Source of the DNA: an uncultured Caulobacterales bacterium
GTDB lineage: Bacteria; Pseudomonadota; Alphaproteobacteria; Caulobacterales; Caulobacteraceae
Length of the DNA: 35,019 nt
Assembly: GCA_903884425.1 (NCBI GenBank)
Contig: CAISEP010000005.1
Span: 1 to 35,019 of the forward strand
Reading direction: 5' to 3'
Part shown: in pieces, positions 14,315-23,882 of the stretch
Position numbering within the stretch: position 1 is the stretch's first letter
Layout: the number at the start of each line of letters is the position of its first letter
Position numbers and translations under genes: made by a program
The notes under the pieces: model-generated
Seen by the model: only the letters and a program-made list of their open reading frames with translations
What the model was told of the DNA's origin: nothing
Database searches by the model: none

Positions 14315-16879
14315 CTAGAAGCGATACTGCAGGTCCACCCCGTACAACGCCGGCGGGTTGAGCACGTCCTGGATCAGATAGACGCCGCTGGCCTGCAGCT
14401 TGCCGACGCGACCGGCCTGGTAACCCGTCGTGTCGAAGATGTTCTTGCCATAGGCGATGACCGAATAGTGCCCGGACTTCCACTCCGCCCGCAGGTCCAC
14501 CTGATCCCAGGCCGGGGCCCGGTTATAGGGTGTGGCGAAGATCGATCCGTACTGCACGTCCCGCCAGGCATAGGTGGCGGACAGGGACAGGGACCCCGGA
14601 TCGAAGTTGAAGGTGTAGTTCCCGTTCAGGGCCAGCTTGTTCTTCGGCGCATTGGGCAGGGGATTGCCGCGAAGGTTCTGCGGCTTTCCCGCCGTGGTGA
14701 CGGGGCAGTTCGGGTCCGGCGTCGCCCCCACCTGGGTCGCGGTCGGATCCCCGTCGGCATTGATCACGCAGCCTGACCTGAGGATCTCCGTGTCGTTGTA
14801 GCCATAGCTGAGGATGAACTGCAGCGCCCGCACCGGCTCCCAGGTGGCTTCGACCTCCACCCCGTCGGACCGGGCCTCGGGGATGTTGTAGATCGCCGTG
14901 GACACCAGCTTTCCATTGGCCACGCCGATCGGAATCTGGGCGTCGTAGTACTGGTCGTAGAACAGGTCGAGATTGACCTGCAGCCGGTTGCCGAAATTGT
15001 GCTTCAGGCCGACCTGATAGTCGTTCGATGTCTCGGGGCTCTGCCGGACGTTCAGGGCCAGGTTCGAGCCGGAATTGAACCCGCCGGACTTGGAGCCGCG
15101 GCTGTACTTGGCATAGAGGTTGGTGAAGCGGTCGGGCTCCCACTGCACCCCCGCCGTGGCAGTGATGCCGCCCCAGTTGGCACCCAGCTTGCGGGTATAG
15201 ATCCCGGTGGCGGGGTCGAGGATGGCCGCCGTGGCCCCGGCGGTGGCCGGTGCCGACAGGGGGTTCTGGAAGCCGAAGTTGGGCAGGCCGAACAGGGGCC
15301 CCAGGAGGATGATGCGGGACCGGTCGTTGCCGTATTTGGCGTCATAGGAATAGCGGATGCCCGTGGTCAGCTTCACCGTGGGCGTGGCCTGCCAGTCGCT
15401 CTGCGCGAAGCCGGCAAAGGTCTCCGCTCCCATGTCCGCGGCGGTGTCATAGACCAGCTTGTCCGGGTTCGGGGCCGCAGGTGTGCCGTTGAAGTTCAGC
15501 ACGGTGAGGAGGCTCGTCTGCCCCGGCATGGCGATCGATTCCGGCTGGTGATAATGTTCGTTGAAGTTGTAGGCCCCGATCACCCACTGGAACGGCGATT
15601 CCGTGGTGGAGATGATGTTGATCTCGTGGGTCGTGAAGAAATGATTCTCCCCGTAATAGAGCTCGGAGTTCGGCGAGATCGAATTTCCCTTCGGATCGGT
15701 ATAGGACACCACTCCCGTGGCCAGCTGATCCCCTTCGCCCCACTCCTCCCGGGTGAAATAGGCATAGTGCTGGACCTGGCCGATATATTTCACGTCAAAG
15801 CCGGTGCCATGGAAGTTCAGCTTGAACACCGCACCGGTATAGGCGTGTAGCTTCACCTGCTGGGGAAGGGTCGAATAGATGTTCCTGAGGTCGGTGTTTC
15901 CCGGATTGAGCCCGGTGGGATTGGTGGTCACCAGATTGGTCACCCCCGCCGCCGCATAGGCCCCCAGTGCCGGGACCAGGGCATCGGTGAATTCCCCCCC
16001 GGCCCCGTTGCCGGTCAGCAGGGCGAAGGAGGGATTAGCCACCGGCGTCTTGCCGTCCGCCCCGACGATCCGCTGGTTGGTGATCTTGCCGCCCGCCTGG
16101 CCGCCCAGATCGTTCCACTCCCCACCGAATCCCCTGACCCAGAAGTCCATCTTCGGGCCCAGCGTCCCCTGGAGCTGACCTTCCAGATACCATTCGTCCC
16201 GGACCTGACCCTCGCTCGGCCCACCGTTCAGGTTCTTGTAGTAGCCCCGTGACTGGTCGGTCTTGGAGCCGACGACGCGGAACTGCAGGTCGTCGTTGAT
16301 CGGGCCGGAGACGGCCGCCTCCTCCACATGGGCCCCGTAATTGTCGAGGGAGGTGCGCGCCTCGGCGTACCAGGTGGGGGTGGGCTTGCGGGAGATGATA
16401 TTCACGGCCCCCCCGATCGAGGCGCGGCCATAGAGGGTGCCCTGCGGCCCCCGCAGCACCTCGATCCGGTCGACGAAGATGGAATCGTTCCCGGCCTTGA
16501 CGGTGAAGGTCTCGAAGGCCCCGTCCTCGTAGACGCCGACGCTGGAGTCCGCGGACAGCTGGTTGGTGTAGCGGCCGATCCCCCGCAGCGTCACCCGGTC
16601 ATTGCCGGTGTTGTAGACGAAGCCGGGGGTGAAGTTGGTCATGTCCTGGACCGAGTCGATGCCGATCTGGTCCCGTTTGTCGGAGGTGTAGGCGGAAATG
16701 GCGACCGCCGCCTTTTGCAGGGTCTGGTCCCGCTTTTCCGCGGTGACCACCACCTCGCCCACGGTGGTGACCGGGGCATTGTCCGCAGGCTTCGTCGTCG
16801 TGTCCTCCGCATGGACCTTACCCGCACCCAGGGCCAGGACGCCGGCCGCGCAGGTGAAAAAGAGCATTCGTCTCGCCAA
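14315..16879 (-). CDS. TonB-dependent outer-membrane receptor 1
   Basis: The product is about 854 residues. The signal peptide ends near residue 24 (GKVHA), a TonB-box-like GEVVVTAEKR lies at 41-50, and the plug at about 50-165 contains VTLRGIGRY and IEVLRGPQGTLYGRASIGGAVNII. The 22-strand barrel ends in YGVDLQYRF. The RGPQGTLYG plug is of the type often found beside aromatic or sterol catabolic genes rather than in siderophore receptors, so an organic substrate is possible. No N-terminal signalling domain is present. The likely start is TTG 16879, because GGAGGT lies 6 bases before it; the ATG at 16894 lies upstream of that site and has none of its own. The promoter should lie in the A+T-rich gap to its right. 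Confidence 0.9.
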   Translation of the reverse strand: MARRMLFFTCAAGVLALGAGKVHAEDTTTKPADNAPVTTVGEVVVTAEKRDQTLQKAAVAISAYTSDKRDQIGIDSVQDMTNFTPGFVYNTGNDRVTLRGIGRYTNQLSADSSVGVYEDGAFETFTVKAGNDSIFVDRIEVLRGPQGTLYGRASIGGAVNIISRKPTPTWYAEARTSLDNYGAHVEEAAVSGPINDDLQFRVVGSKTDQSRGYYKNLNGGPSEGQVRDEWYLEGQLQGTLGPKMDFWVRGFGGEWNDLGGQAGGKITNQRIVGADGKTPVANPSFALLTGNGAGGEFTDALVPALGAYAAAGVTNLVTTNPTGLNPGNTDLRNIYSTLPQQVKLHAYTGAVFKLNFHGTGFDVKYIGQVQHYAYFTREEWGEGDQLATGVVSYTDPKGNSISPNSELYYGENHFFTTHEINIISTTESPFQWVIGAYNFNEHYHQPESIAMPGQTSLLTVLNFNGTPAAPNPDKLVYDTAADMGAETFAGFAQSDWQATPTVKLTTGIRYSYDAKYGNDRSRIILLGPLFGLPNFGFQNPLSAPATAGATAAILDPATGIYTRKLGANWGGITATAGVQWEPDRFTNLYAKYSRGSKSGGFNSGSNLALNVRQSPETSNDYQVGLKHNFGNRLQVNLDLFYDQYYDAQIPIGVANGKLVSTAIYNIPEARSDGVEVEATWEPVRALQFILSYGYNDTEILRSGCVINADGDPTATQVGATPDPNCPVTTAGKPQNLRGNPLPNAPKNKLALNGNYTFNFDPGSLSLSATYAWRDVQYGSIFATPYNRAPAWDQVDLRAEWKSGHYSVIAYGKNIFDTTGYQAGRVGKLQASGVYLIQDVLNPPALYGVDLQYRF

Positions 16880-16894
16880 TATCCTACCTCCCAT

Positions 16895-17235
16895 TGTGCC
16901 CGGCTCGTTGCGGCCGCGCTTCCCCGCCTCTGACTTTTCGTCTTTGTTCCGGCGTCAGGATGATTGGATAAAGAAAAACCCCCGTCAATCACTATAGAAT
17001 TTGTAATTGTCTAGTATATGTAACTCTATATTTCATTATGACAGGGTCTTGTCGGTGAAATAACATGATTATTAGTTGAAATTACATTCAGACCGGGACG
17101 TGCCGGGCCCGACGACAGAGGCGGCCGACGGAGGGTGCCCCTGCGGAGGCGCGGCGGACGCCTTCCCACTGTCATGCCGATCGCCTATGACCCGGAACCG
17201 GGCACGGAGGTGCCGGACCGACCGGGGGGCACGGC
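16895..17235. promoter_or_regulatory. A+T-rich divergent promoter region between receptors 1 and 2
   Basis: The gap of 341 bases has no gene. From about 16960 to 17091 it is strongly A+T-rich, the clearest compositional break in the window. It holds several promoter-like pieces on the minus strand (TTGACG near 16998, TATAGT near 16993-16998, TATACT near 17025) and a short inverted repeat AATAA-5-TTATT at 17059-17073. I cannot assign exact -35/-10 pairs or a Fur box. Confidence 0.55.
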
Positions 17236-19371
17236 ATGACGGGGATGCGGCGGCGGGATATTGCCGGAACGGCGGCGCGGCTGGCCGGTCTGCTGGTCGC
17301 GACTGCCCCAACCCTCGCCCTCGCCGCGGCCGCTGCCCCGGCCGAGGACGGTGGGGCGCTGCAGAGCGTGCTGGTCCAGGCCCCGCGCCGGATCGACCTG
17401 CCCCTGCTCACCGAGCCTGTGGTGGAGACGCCGCAGACCCTCACCCTGATCCCGTCGGAATGGATCGCCCTGGACGGGCTGAGCGACCTGCGCGACGTGC
17501 TGCGCTTCGATCCCAGCGTGAGCGCCCATGCCGACGAGGACAGTGGCCAGGGGACCAATGTGCAGATCCGCGGCTTCAGTGCGCGCAACGACCTCTACCG
17601 GGACGGGCAGCTCGACCTCGGGCGCTACTACCGGGACCCGTTCGACACGGAGACGGTGGAGGTGCTGACCGGCCCGTCCTCGGTGCTGTTCGGCCGGGGA
17701 TCCACCGGCGGTGCCATCAATTCGGTGAGCAAGACGCCGCGGATCGGCACCCTCGAGGCCGCGGACGTCACCCTGGGGACCGACGGCCTGACCCGCCTGA
17801 CGACCGATGTGAACGCCCCCCTTTCGCAGACCTCCGCCGTTCGCCTGAACGCCATGGCCCACAGCTCCGGAACCGCCGGGCGGGACGAGGTCTACAGCCA
17901 GCGGGGCGGGGTGTCGGCGGGGCTGGCCTTCGGGCTGGGGACCGCCACCCAGACGACGCTCGGCCTGTTCCACCAGTCCGAGTGGGGGCGTCCGGACTAT
18001 GGCGTGCCGTGGATCGACATCGCCGCGCCCGATCGTATCAGCCACCCGGCGGACGGGACCTGGCGGAACTTCTACGGGTTCAAGAACGACTACAACCGCG
18101 ACACGGCCGACATGGCCACCGCCGAGATCCGCCACCAGCTCGACGGCACCTGGCAGGTGCGCGACCAGCTCCGCTACGCCGTCTACGACCGGAGCTTCCG
18201 CGCCACGGAGCCCGGGGTCGGGCCCCTGGTGGCCCCCGGCACGCCGGAGACGGCCATCCGCGTCACCCGCACCGTCCGGGGCGTGACCTCCGGCGAAAGC
18301 CTGCTGTCGGATCAGGCCAGCCTGTCGGGCCGCTTCAACCTGTGGGGCGTGACCCACAAGCTGGTCATCGGCGGGGAGATCGGGCACCAGACCTCCGACC
18401 CCACCACCTTCAGGTACAGCCAGGTCCCGGGCACCAGCCTCGCCGCACCTGCCGAGACCGGCCTGTTCAGCGGCACGGTGTCCACCAAGTCGAACATCCG
18501 GTTTTCCGCGGACACGGCCGGGGTCTATGCCGGCGACACGCTGGAATTCGGCCGGGCCTTCGAGGTGGAAGGCGTGGCCCGCTGGGACCGCTTCGCCGCC
18601 CATTCGGTCAACACCGTCCCGACCCGCCAGGTGCTGGACCACACCGACGAGGAACCCTCCTGGCGCGCGGCCTTCGTCTACAAGCCCGCGCCCGGCGGCC
18701 GGGTCTATCTCATGTGGGGAACCTCGTTCGATCCGTCGGCGGAGGGACTGTCCCTGAGCGTCGCCAATGCCCGTCTGGTCCCGGAACGCAACCAGACGGT
18801 GGAGGCGGGGATCAAGTGGGAGCTGCACCGCACCGCCCTGGTCTCCGCCGCCGTCTTCCGCACTGTCCAGACCAACTATCGGGAGACCTCGCCCCTTGAC
18901 CCGACGATCACCACCGTCGCCGGAACCGCCCGCAGCCAGGGGGTGGAGCTGGTGGCCCAGGGGCATGTGACCCGGCGCTGGCGGGTGCTGGCGGGCTACA
19001 CCTATCTGGACGCCCAGATCATCGCCTCCCCCGATGCCGATCTGCGCCAGCCCCTGCAGAACGCCCCGCGCAACAGCGTCCGGCTGTTCTCCGCCTATGA
19101 CCTGACCCCGGCCCTGACCCTGGGGGGCAGCGTGAACACCTCCTCCGGCCGGGCGCCCAGCTCCTTCGCGGACGCCAACGGCTATTTCCAGCGGGTCCCT
19201 GGCTTCACCACCGTATCGGCCCTCGCCCGCTACCAGCTGCGTCCGGGGGTGGCCCTGCAGCTGAACCTGCAGAACCTGCTGGACGCCCGCTATTATGACG
19301 GGCTGGACGACAACCACGTCAATGTGGGGGCCGGGCGCTCGGTGCACATGACCCTCTCCCTGCGCCCCTAG
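17236..19371 (+). CDS. TonB-dependent siderophore-type receptor 2
   Basis: The product has 711 residues. The signal peptide runs to about residue 35 and SVLVQAPRR at 44-52 looks like the TonB box. The plug at about 59-170 includes PVVETPQTLTLIP, VQIRGFSARND and VEVLTGPSSVLFGRGSTGGAIN, the siderophore-receptor form of the plug. The barrel ends GRSVHMTLSLRP. It probably imports a ferric siderophore across the outer membrane using TonB energy. There is no N-terminal signalling domain and no FecI/FecR pair nearby. GGGGGG about 6 bases before the ATG may serve as ribosome site. It is divergent from receptor 1 and convergent with receptor 3. Confidence 0.9.
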   Translation: MTGMRRRDIAGTAARLAGLLVATAPTLALAAAAAPAEDGGALQSVLVQAPRRIDLPLLTEPVVETPQTLTLIPSEWIALDGLSDLRDVLRFDPSVSAHADEDSGQGTNVQIRGFSARNDLYRDGQLDLGRYYRDPFDTETVEVLTGPSSVLFGRGSTGGAINSVSKTPRIGTLEAADVTLGTDGLTRLTTDVNAPLSQTSAVRLNAMAHSSGTAGRDEVYSQRGGVSAGLAFGLGTATQTTLGLFHQSEWGRPDYGVPWIDIAAPDRISHPADGTWRNFYGFKNDYNRDTADMATAEIRHQLDGTWQVRDQLRYAVYDRSFRATEPGVGPLVAPGTPETAIRVTRTVRGVTSGESLLSDQASLSGRFNLWGVTHKLVIGGEIGHQTSDPTTFRYSQVPGTSLAAPAETGLFSGTVSTKSNIRFSADTAGVYAGDTLEFGRAFEVEGVARWDRFAAHSVNTVPTRQVLDHTDEEPSWRAAFVYKPAPGGRVYLMWGTSFDPSAEGLSLSVANARLVPERNQTVEAGIKWELHRTALVSAAVFRTVQTNYRETSPLDPTITTVAGTARSQGVELVAQGHVTRRWRVLAGYTYLDAQIIASPDADLRQPLQNAPRNSVRLFSAYDLTPALTLGGSVNTSSGRAPSSFADANGYFQRVPGFTTVSALARYQLRPGVALQLNLQNLLDARYYDGLDDNHVNVGAGRSVHMTLSLRP

Positions 19372-19384
19372 GTCGGCCGCGGGG

Positions 19385-21511
19385 TCAGAGGCGGAAGGCC
19401 AGCCCCAGATAGACGGTGCGCCCCTGTTCCGGACGGACGCCGGACGGTTCGGCGGACAGGACGTAGCGCCGGTCCGCCAGGTTGCGCACCCCGCCCAGCA
19501 GCCGCACATGCGGCGTCAGCCGGTGCTCCGCGCTCACATCGACCAGGTCCACGGCCGGCAGCGGCACCGGGGCCGTCGTGGTCAGGGGCCAGCTGTCCGG
19601 TCCGTGGCGCGATCCGATGTGCTGGAAGGTCAGGCTGGCGCTGAAGGCCTCCGCCTGGCGCCAGGTCAGGCCGGTCTTCAGGAGCACATGCGGGGCATCG
19701 GCAGGGGTGCGGCCCGCAAGGCCCGGCAGGGCGCTGCGCACCAGGGTGGCGTCGAGCAGGCTGACATTGGCAAAGCCCACCAGATGCTGCCCGCCCGGGC
19801 CGGCCGCCAGCCAGTCATAGGACACCTCGCCCTCGAACCCCCGGTGCCGCGAGCGGCCCGTGTCGAGGTCCACGAGGTCGAGGGGGTTGGTGGGCGACAC
19901 CACCACCTCCCTGCGGTCACGGACCTCGATCCAGAACAGGCTCGCATCATAGAAGAACCCGCGCAGGGGCGTCCCGTGCACGCCCGCCTCGAAGGCCAGG
20001 CTGCGCTCGGGATCGGCCAGGGTGCCGGACGGCAGTCCCCCGTGGGTGGGCGTGATGTCGAGGAACTGGAGCGGGCGATAGCCCTGGGTCACGCTGAGAT
20101 AGGTCTCGTTGGCCCGGCCGAAGTCGTTGCCGATGCCCAGCCCCAGCAGCGGCACCTGCTTCGTCGCGGCGGCGGTGCCGGTGACGGCCCCGGGAACAGG
20201 CCCGGCCGGGTCTGTGGCGCGCACGGAGATGCGCGTCTCCTCCAACCTCACGGACGGGACCAGGTGGATCTGGTTCGGCAGGCGGAACACGGTCTCGGTG
20301 AACAGTGCCAGATGCTCCGACCGTCTCTGCTGCGTCAGGTCGAGGACCGCAGCCCCCCGGTCCCCCGGGTCGCTGGCCGGCCCGGCGCCGGACCACTGGC
20401 GCAGGGGCGAGCGGTCTTCCTCGGCGGTGAGGCCGAAGGTCAGGGCATTGCCGCGACCGAAGCTGTGGCGGGCGCGGACGTCGAGGCCGATGGTGTGGAA
20501 CGCCTCCTCCGCCAGACCGGCCGTGCCGGTGCCGTCGGCCCGACGGCTGCGCAGGTCCAGCCAGCCGAACTGCAACCGGCCTTCCAGCCGCCAGGCCTGG
20601 GGCAGGTCCAGGTCCGTGCCGAAGGTGGCGACGGAGCGGCGGGCCCAGTCATGGTCGTCGGGCGTCGAGGCGGTGCTCCGGTCCATTCCGGCGGCGGCCG
20701 GGGACAGCCCCCCCGGCTCACCGGCCATGCGGTCCCGTTCCTGCAGGTCGACGAACCACAGCTGGCCGGCGGCCGGTCGCCAGCCCACATAGACGTCGCC
20801 GTCCGCAAGGCCCGCCCAGCTGTTGGCCTGAACCCCCTCCCTTGTCGCCCCGGCGGCGGAGGCACGGAACTCCCACGCCCCGTCGGTGCCCTCCATCGCG
20901 TTGTAGCTGGAAAACAGTCCGTCCGATCCGCCCACCTGCACGCTGGTGAGGCTGAACGGGGCCCTGGGCCGCGGTCGGCGGGTCAGGAGGTTGATGGCTG
21001 CCCCGGGGCCGGGGCCGTAGATCAGGTCGGCCCCTCCGCGCACCAGCTGGACCTGGGCCAGGTCCTGCGCAGGCGGCATAAGGTCGAGGCGCGCCGCGCC
21101 GATCCGGTCATCCATCAGGGGCAGGCCGTCCTGCAGCACCTGCGGCGTCCCCAGCCCCCGATAGCCGAGGCGGATGTCCGTCAGGCCCGGCTGTCCGGAG
21201 ACGAGGACGCCGGGGGTGCGGATGAACAGGGTGCGCAGGTCGTCGTCCACGACCGCGGGCTGCTGGTCGGTGAGGGAGACGGAGGTCTTCTTGGTCACGG
21301 TGACCCGGGGGCCGTCCACCTCCCGCAGGATGTGCTCCAGCTTGGCGCGGGTGTCCTCCCGGTGGGAATTGACCTGGACCGGGGCCACGGCCGCGGGGGG
21401 GACCTCATCCGCCGACGCCCCCGCCGCCCCAGCCGCGGAGACCAGCGCCAAAAGGCCGGTGCCCAGGGTCAGCCGTCGCGCACCTTGCCGTCTCATGTCC
21501 TGCCTCGTCAT
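19385..21511 (-). CDS. TonB-dependent receptor 3 (FecA-like)
   Basis: The product has 708 residues, or 703 if ATG 21496, which has AGGCAGGA before it, is the real start. The signal peptide ends near residue 34 (GASA). The plug at about 60-180 contains VDDDLRTLFIRTPGVLVSGQPG, IRLGYRGLGTPQVLQDGLPL and VQLVRGGADLIYGPGPGAAINLL. The barrel ends YLGLAFRL. The plug resembles the ferric-citrate (FecA) branch, but the N-terminal signalling domain of FecA is missing, so regulation must differ. Substrate is not assignable. It is divergent from receptor 4 across 153 bases and convergent with receptor 2 at 13 bases. Confidence 0.88.
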   Translation of the reverse strand: MTRQDMRRQGARRLTLGTGLLALVSAAGAAGASADEVPPAAVAPVQVNSHREDTRAKLEHILREVDGPRVTVTKKTSVSLTDQQPAVVDDDLRTLFIRTPGVLVSGQPGLTDIRLGYRGLGTPQVLQDGLPLMDDRIGAARLDLMPPAQDLAQVQLVRGGADLIYGPGPGAAINLLTRRPRPRAPFSLTSVQVGGSDGLFSSYNAMEGTDGAWEFRASAAGATREGVQANSWAGLADGDVYVGWRPAAGQLWFVDLQERDRMAGEPGGLSPAAAGMDRSTASTPDDHDWARRSVATFGTDLDLPQAWRLEGRLQFGWLDLRSRRADGTGTAGLAEEAFHTIGLDVRARHSFGRGNALTFGLTAEEDRSPLRQWSGAGPASDPGDRGAAVLDLTQQRRSEHLALFTETVFRLPNQIHLVPSVRLEETRISVRATDPAGPVPGAVTGTAAATKQVPLLGLGIGNDFGRANETYLSVTQGYRPLQFLDITPTHGGLPSGTLADPERSLAFEAGVHGTPLRGFFYDASLFWIEVRDRREVVVSPTNPLDLVDLDTGRSRHRGFEGEVSYDWLAAGPGGQHLVGFANVSLLDATLVRSALPGLAGRTPADAPHVLLKTGLTWRQAEAFSASLTFQHIGSRHGPDSWPLTTTAPVPLPAVDLVDVSAEHRLTPHVRLLGGVRNLADRRYVLSAEPSGVRPEQGRTVYLGLAFRL

Positions 21512-21664
21512 GGTTCGGGCCCATCCTGCCGCCGGTCGGCCCGCCGGTGTGTCACATTTCGGGTACAGTCCCCCCGCCGGTCACCGGCCGGGCTTGCGAC
21601 CCCGTCCCGTTGCGTTACCAGCTTGCCCCCGAAGCCGCCAACGAAGCCGCCAATCGAGAGTCCC
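21512..21664. promoter_or_regulatory. Divergent gap between receptors 3 and 4
   Basis: This gap of 153 bases must carry promoters for both receptor genes. It is G+C-rich with several short CCGG-based dyads. It also holds a perfect-but-one tandem repeat of GAAGCCGCCAAC at 21631-21654, directly before the weak ribosome site of receptor 4. No recognisable -35/-10 pair or Fur box was found. Confidence 0.4.
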
Positions 21665-23866
21665 ATGCGCCCCCTGATCATCCACCTGCTGTCCACCGCC
21701 GCCCTGGGCATCGCCGCCGCGGCCCATGCGGAGGAGCAGGCCCCGGCCCTCGCGCCGGTGGTGGTCACCGCCCCCCTCGACCAGGCCGTGCAGCTGGACC
21801 GGACCGGGGCGGTGCTGGCCGACATTCCCCGCAGCATCGGGATCGTGGACAAGTCCCTCCTGGAGGCGCAGGGGGCGACCCGGCTGACCGACGCCGTGCG
21901 CGACCTGTCCGGCGTGGCACAGGGGGGGCAGTTCGCCTTCGGCTTCTTCGACCGGGTCATCATCCGCGGCCTGAACGCCAGCTATCTCAATGACGGCCTG
22001 CCGGACGGCACCTCCGACCTGACGGGCTACACCCGCTCCCTGATCGGGGTGGAGCGGGTCGAGGTGCTGAAGGGCCCGGGCTCCGCCCTGTTCGGCAGTG
22101 CCGAGCCCGGGGGCACCATCAACCTCGTCCATGCGAGGCCCTCGGACCAGCCGGAGCTGTCGGGGTCGGAGCAGTACGGCTCCTACAACACCAGCACCAC
22201 GGCCCTCGCCGTCGGCGGTCCCACCGGCCTCAAGGACGTGGACTGGCGTCTGGACGGCGGCTACCAGAACTCCGACGGCTATCGGCGGCTGGCCAGCCGG
22301 ACGACGGACCTGCTGGGCTCGGTCAGCTTCCGGCCGACCCACCACGACATCGAGGCCCGGGCCGAATACCACCATCTGGAGAACACCCCCGACGCCACCG
22401 GCGTGCCGTTCTCGCCCCCCAACGGGGTGGGCAAGCCCCTGCCGGTCAGCACGGACCTGACCTATTACACCCCCTATGCCGAGGCCCGGCAGGACATCTC
22501 CCGCCTGTTCCTCAGCGATGCCTGGCAGGTGAGCGGGCTTCTGACCGTGAATATCCGGGCGGGCTATGCCCACCGGGACGTGGACCTGACCCGCAATGCC
22601 GGGGGGTCGGTGACCAGCCTCGGCGGCGTCTATGCCCTGACCAAGCGCCAGCTGCGCGAGCAGAGTGACCACTTCGACGACACCAACCTGCAGATCGAGC
22701 CCAACTGGACCTTCACCCTGGCCGGGATGCGGCACCTGCTGCTGACCGGGGTCGAGGTCCGCCGGATCGAGGGGGTGACCACCCGGGCCACCGCCGACCT
22801 GCCCAACATCGCCAATGTGTTCAGCCCCGTCGTCACCGATGGCCCCCTCGCCTCCCTCACCTTCAAGTGCGACAGCGCCCACAACTGCGACAATGCCAGG
22901 CTCGGGGCGACCTTTGCCGGCATCTATGCCACCGACCAGATCGAGGTGAACGACCGGCTGAAGCTGCGCCTGTCCGCCCGGCAGGACGGCTTCGACACCA
23001 GCGGGGAGGCCCGGGCCCTCCTGCCGGCCAATGGCGGGCAGCAGAAGCCCTGCGTCCCGGCCACGGCGGCCGCCTGTCCCTGGGTGCCCGGCGCGCCGGT
23101 GAAGCGCACCGATGACCTGATGTCCTTCGATGTGGGGGCCGTCTATGTGCTGGCCCCGGCCCTGTCGGTGTTCACCGGCTATTCCAGCGCGGCCTATCCC
23201 ATCTTCAACACCGAGGAGCCGGAAAGCGTCGGCCAGACGCCGGAGCGGGGCACCCAGTTCGAGGTCGGCACCCGGCTGCAGGCGGGGTCCTTCCTGAGCC
23301 TCACCAGTTCCGTCTACGCGGCCACCCGCCGCAACGTCTTCACCCAGCTGACCGAGCCCAACCCCAACGGCCCCGGCAACCTGACCGTGGCGCAGACCTT
23401 TGCCTATCGCGTCCGCGGCTGGGAGACCGACCTGAAGCTGCAACCCACCCGGCCCTGGGCGGTGCTGGCCAACCTGGCCATCCAGGACGGGGAGATCACC
23501 CGCTATCCCCAGACCCCGGCCGATCTGGGCCATCCGATCCCCAGCGTGCCCAAGGTGCTGGCCAATCTCTGGTCGAGCTACGAGCTTCCCCCCGCCGCGA
23601 CCGCAGGCGGGGCCCCGGCCCAGCTGTCCCTGGGTGTCCGCTACCGGGGGACCGAGTTCGCCGATGCCGGCCAGACCCGCAAGGTGCCGGGGGCCGTGAT
23701 CGCCGATGGCCAGGCCGCCTGGACGATCGGCAAGGTGAAGCTGGCGCTCGGCATCGACAACCTGTTCGACCGGCGGGTGTTCCTGTACGGGGACGGCACC
23801 GGTGGCGGTGCCCTGCCCGGGGCCGGGCGGACGGCCTTCATCCGCCTGTCCACCCGGGTCTGGTAG
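21665..23866 (+). CDS. TonB-dependent siderophore receptor 4
   Basis: The product has 733 residues. The signal peptide is residues 1-22 (AAAAHA), and PVVVTAPLDQ near 31-40 is the TonB-box region. The plug at about 48-160 contains LADIPRSIGIVDKSLLEAQG, VIIRGLNASYLNDG and VEVLKGPGSALFGSAEPGGTINLV, the classical siderophore-receptor signature. The barrel ends RTAFIRLSTRVW with a terminal Trp. Two Cys pairs in loops (CDSAHNCDN and CVPATAAAC) may form disulfides. The ATG at 21665 is chosen at the signal peptide; the frame is open for 2 kb upstream, but that part is antisense to receptor 3. Receptor 5 starts 16 bases after it, so the two are probably co-transcribed. Confidence 0.9.
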   Translation: MRPLIIHLLSTAALGIAAAAHAEEQAPALAPVVVTAPLDQAVQLDRTGAVLADIPRSIGIVDKSLLEAQGATRLTDAVRDLSGVAQGGQFAFGFFDRVIIRGLNASYLNDGLPDGTSDLTGYTRSLIGVERVEVLKGPGSALFGSAEPGGTINLVHARPSDQPELSGSEQYGSYNTSTTALAVGGPTGLKDVDWRLDGGYQNSDGYRRLASRTTDLLGSVSFRPTHHDIEARAEYHHLENTPDATGVPFSPPNGVGKPLPVSTDLTYYTPYAEARQDISRLFLSDAWQVSGLLTVNIRAGYAHRDVDLTRNAGGSVTSLGGVYALTKRQLREQSDHFDDTNLQIEPNWTFTLAGMRHLLLTGVEVRRIEGVTTRATADLPNIANVFSPVVTDGPLASLTFKCDSAHNCDNARLGATFAGIYATDQIEVNDRLKLRLSARQDGFDTSGEARALLPANGGQQKPCVPATAAACPWVPGAPVKRTDDLMSFDVGAVYVLAPALSVFTGYSSAAYPIFNTEEPESVGQTPERGTQFEVGTRLQAGSFLSLTSSVYAATRRNVFTQLTEPNPNGPGNLTVAQTFAYRVRGWETDLKLQPTRPWAVLANLAIQDGEITRYPQTPADLGHPIPSVPKVLANLWSSYELPPAATAGGAPAQLSLGVRYRGTEFADAGQTRKVPGAVIADGQAAWTIGKVKLALGIDNLFDRRVFLYGDGTGGGALPGAGRTAFIRLSTRVW

Positions 23867-23882
23867 CCCCGCGGGACGGGGG

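Noticed and set aside
17050-17080. Fur box before receptor 2
   Set aside because: The A+T-rich dyad at 17059-17073 aligns poorly with the 19-base Fur consensus.
19508-21664. Upstream extension of the receptor 4 frame
   Set aside because: It is antisense to receptor 3, while a normal signal peptide begins at the ATG at 21665.
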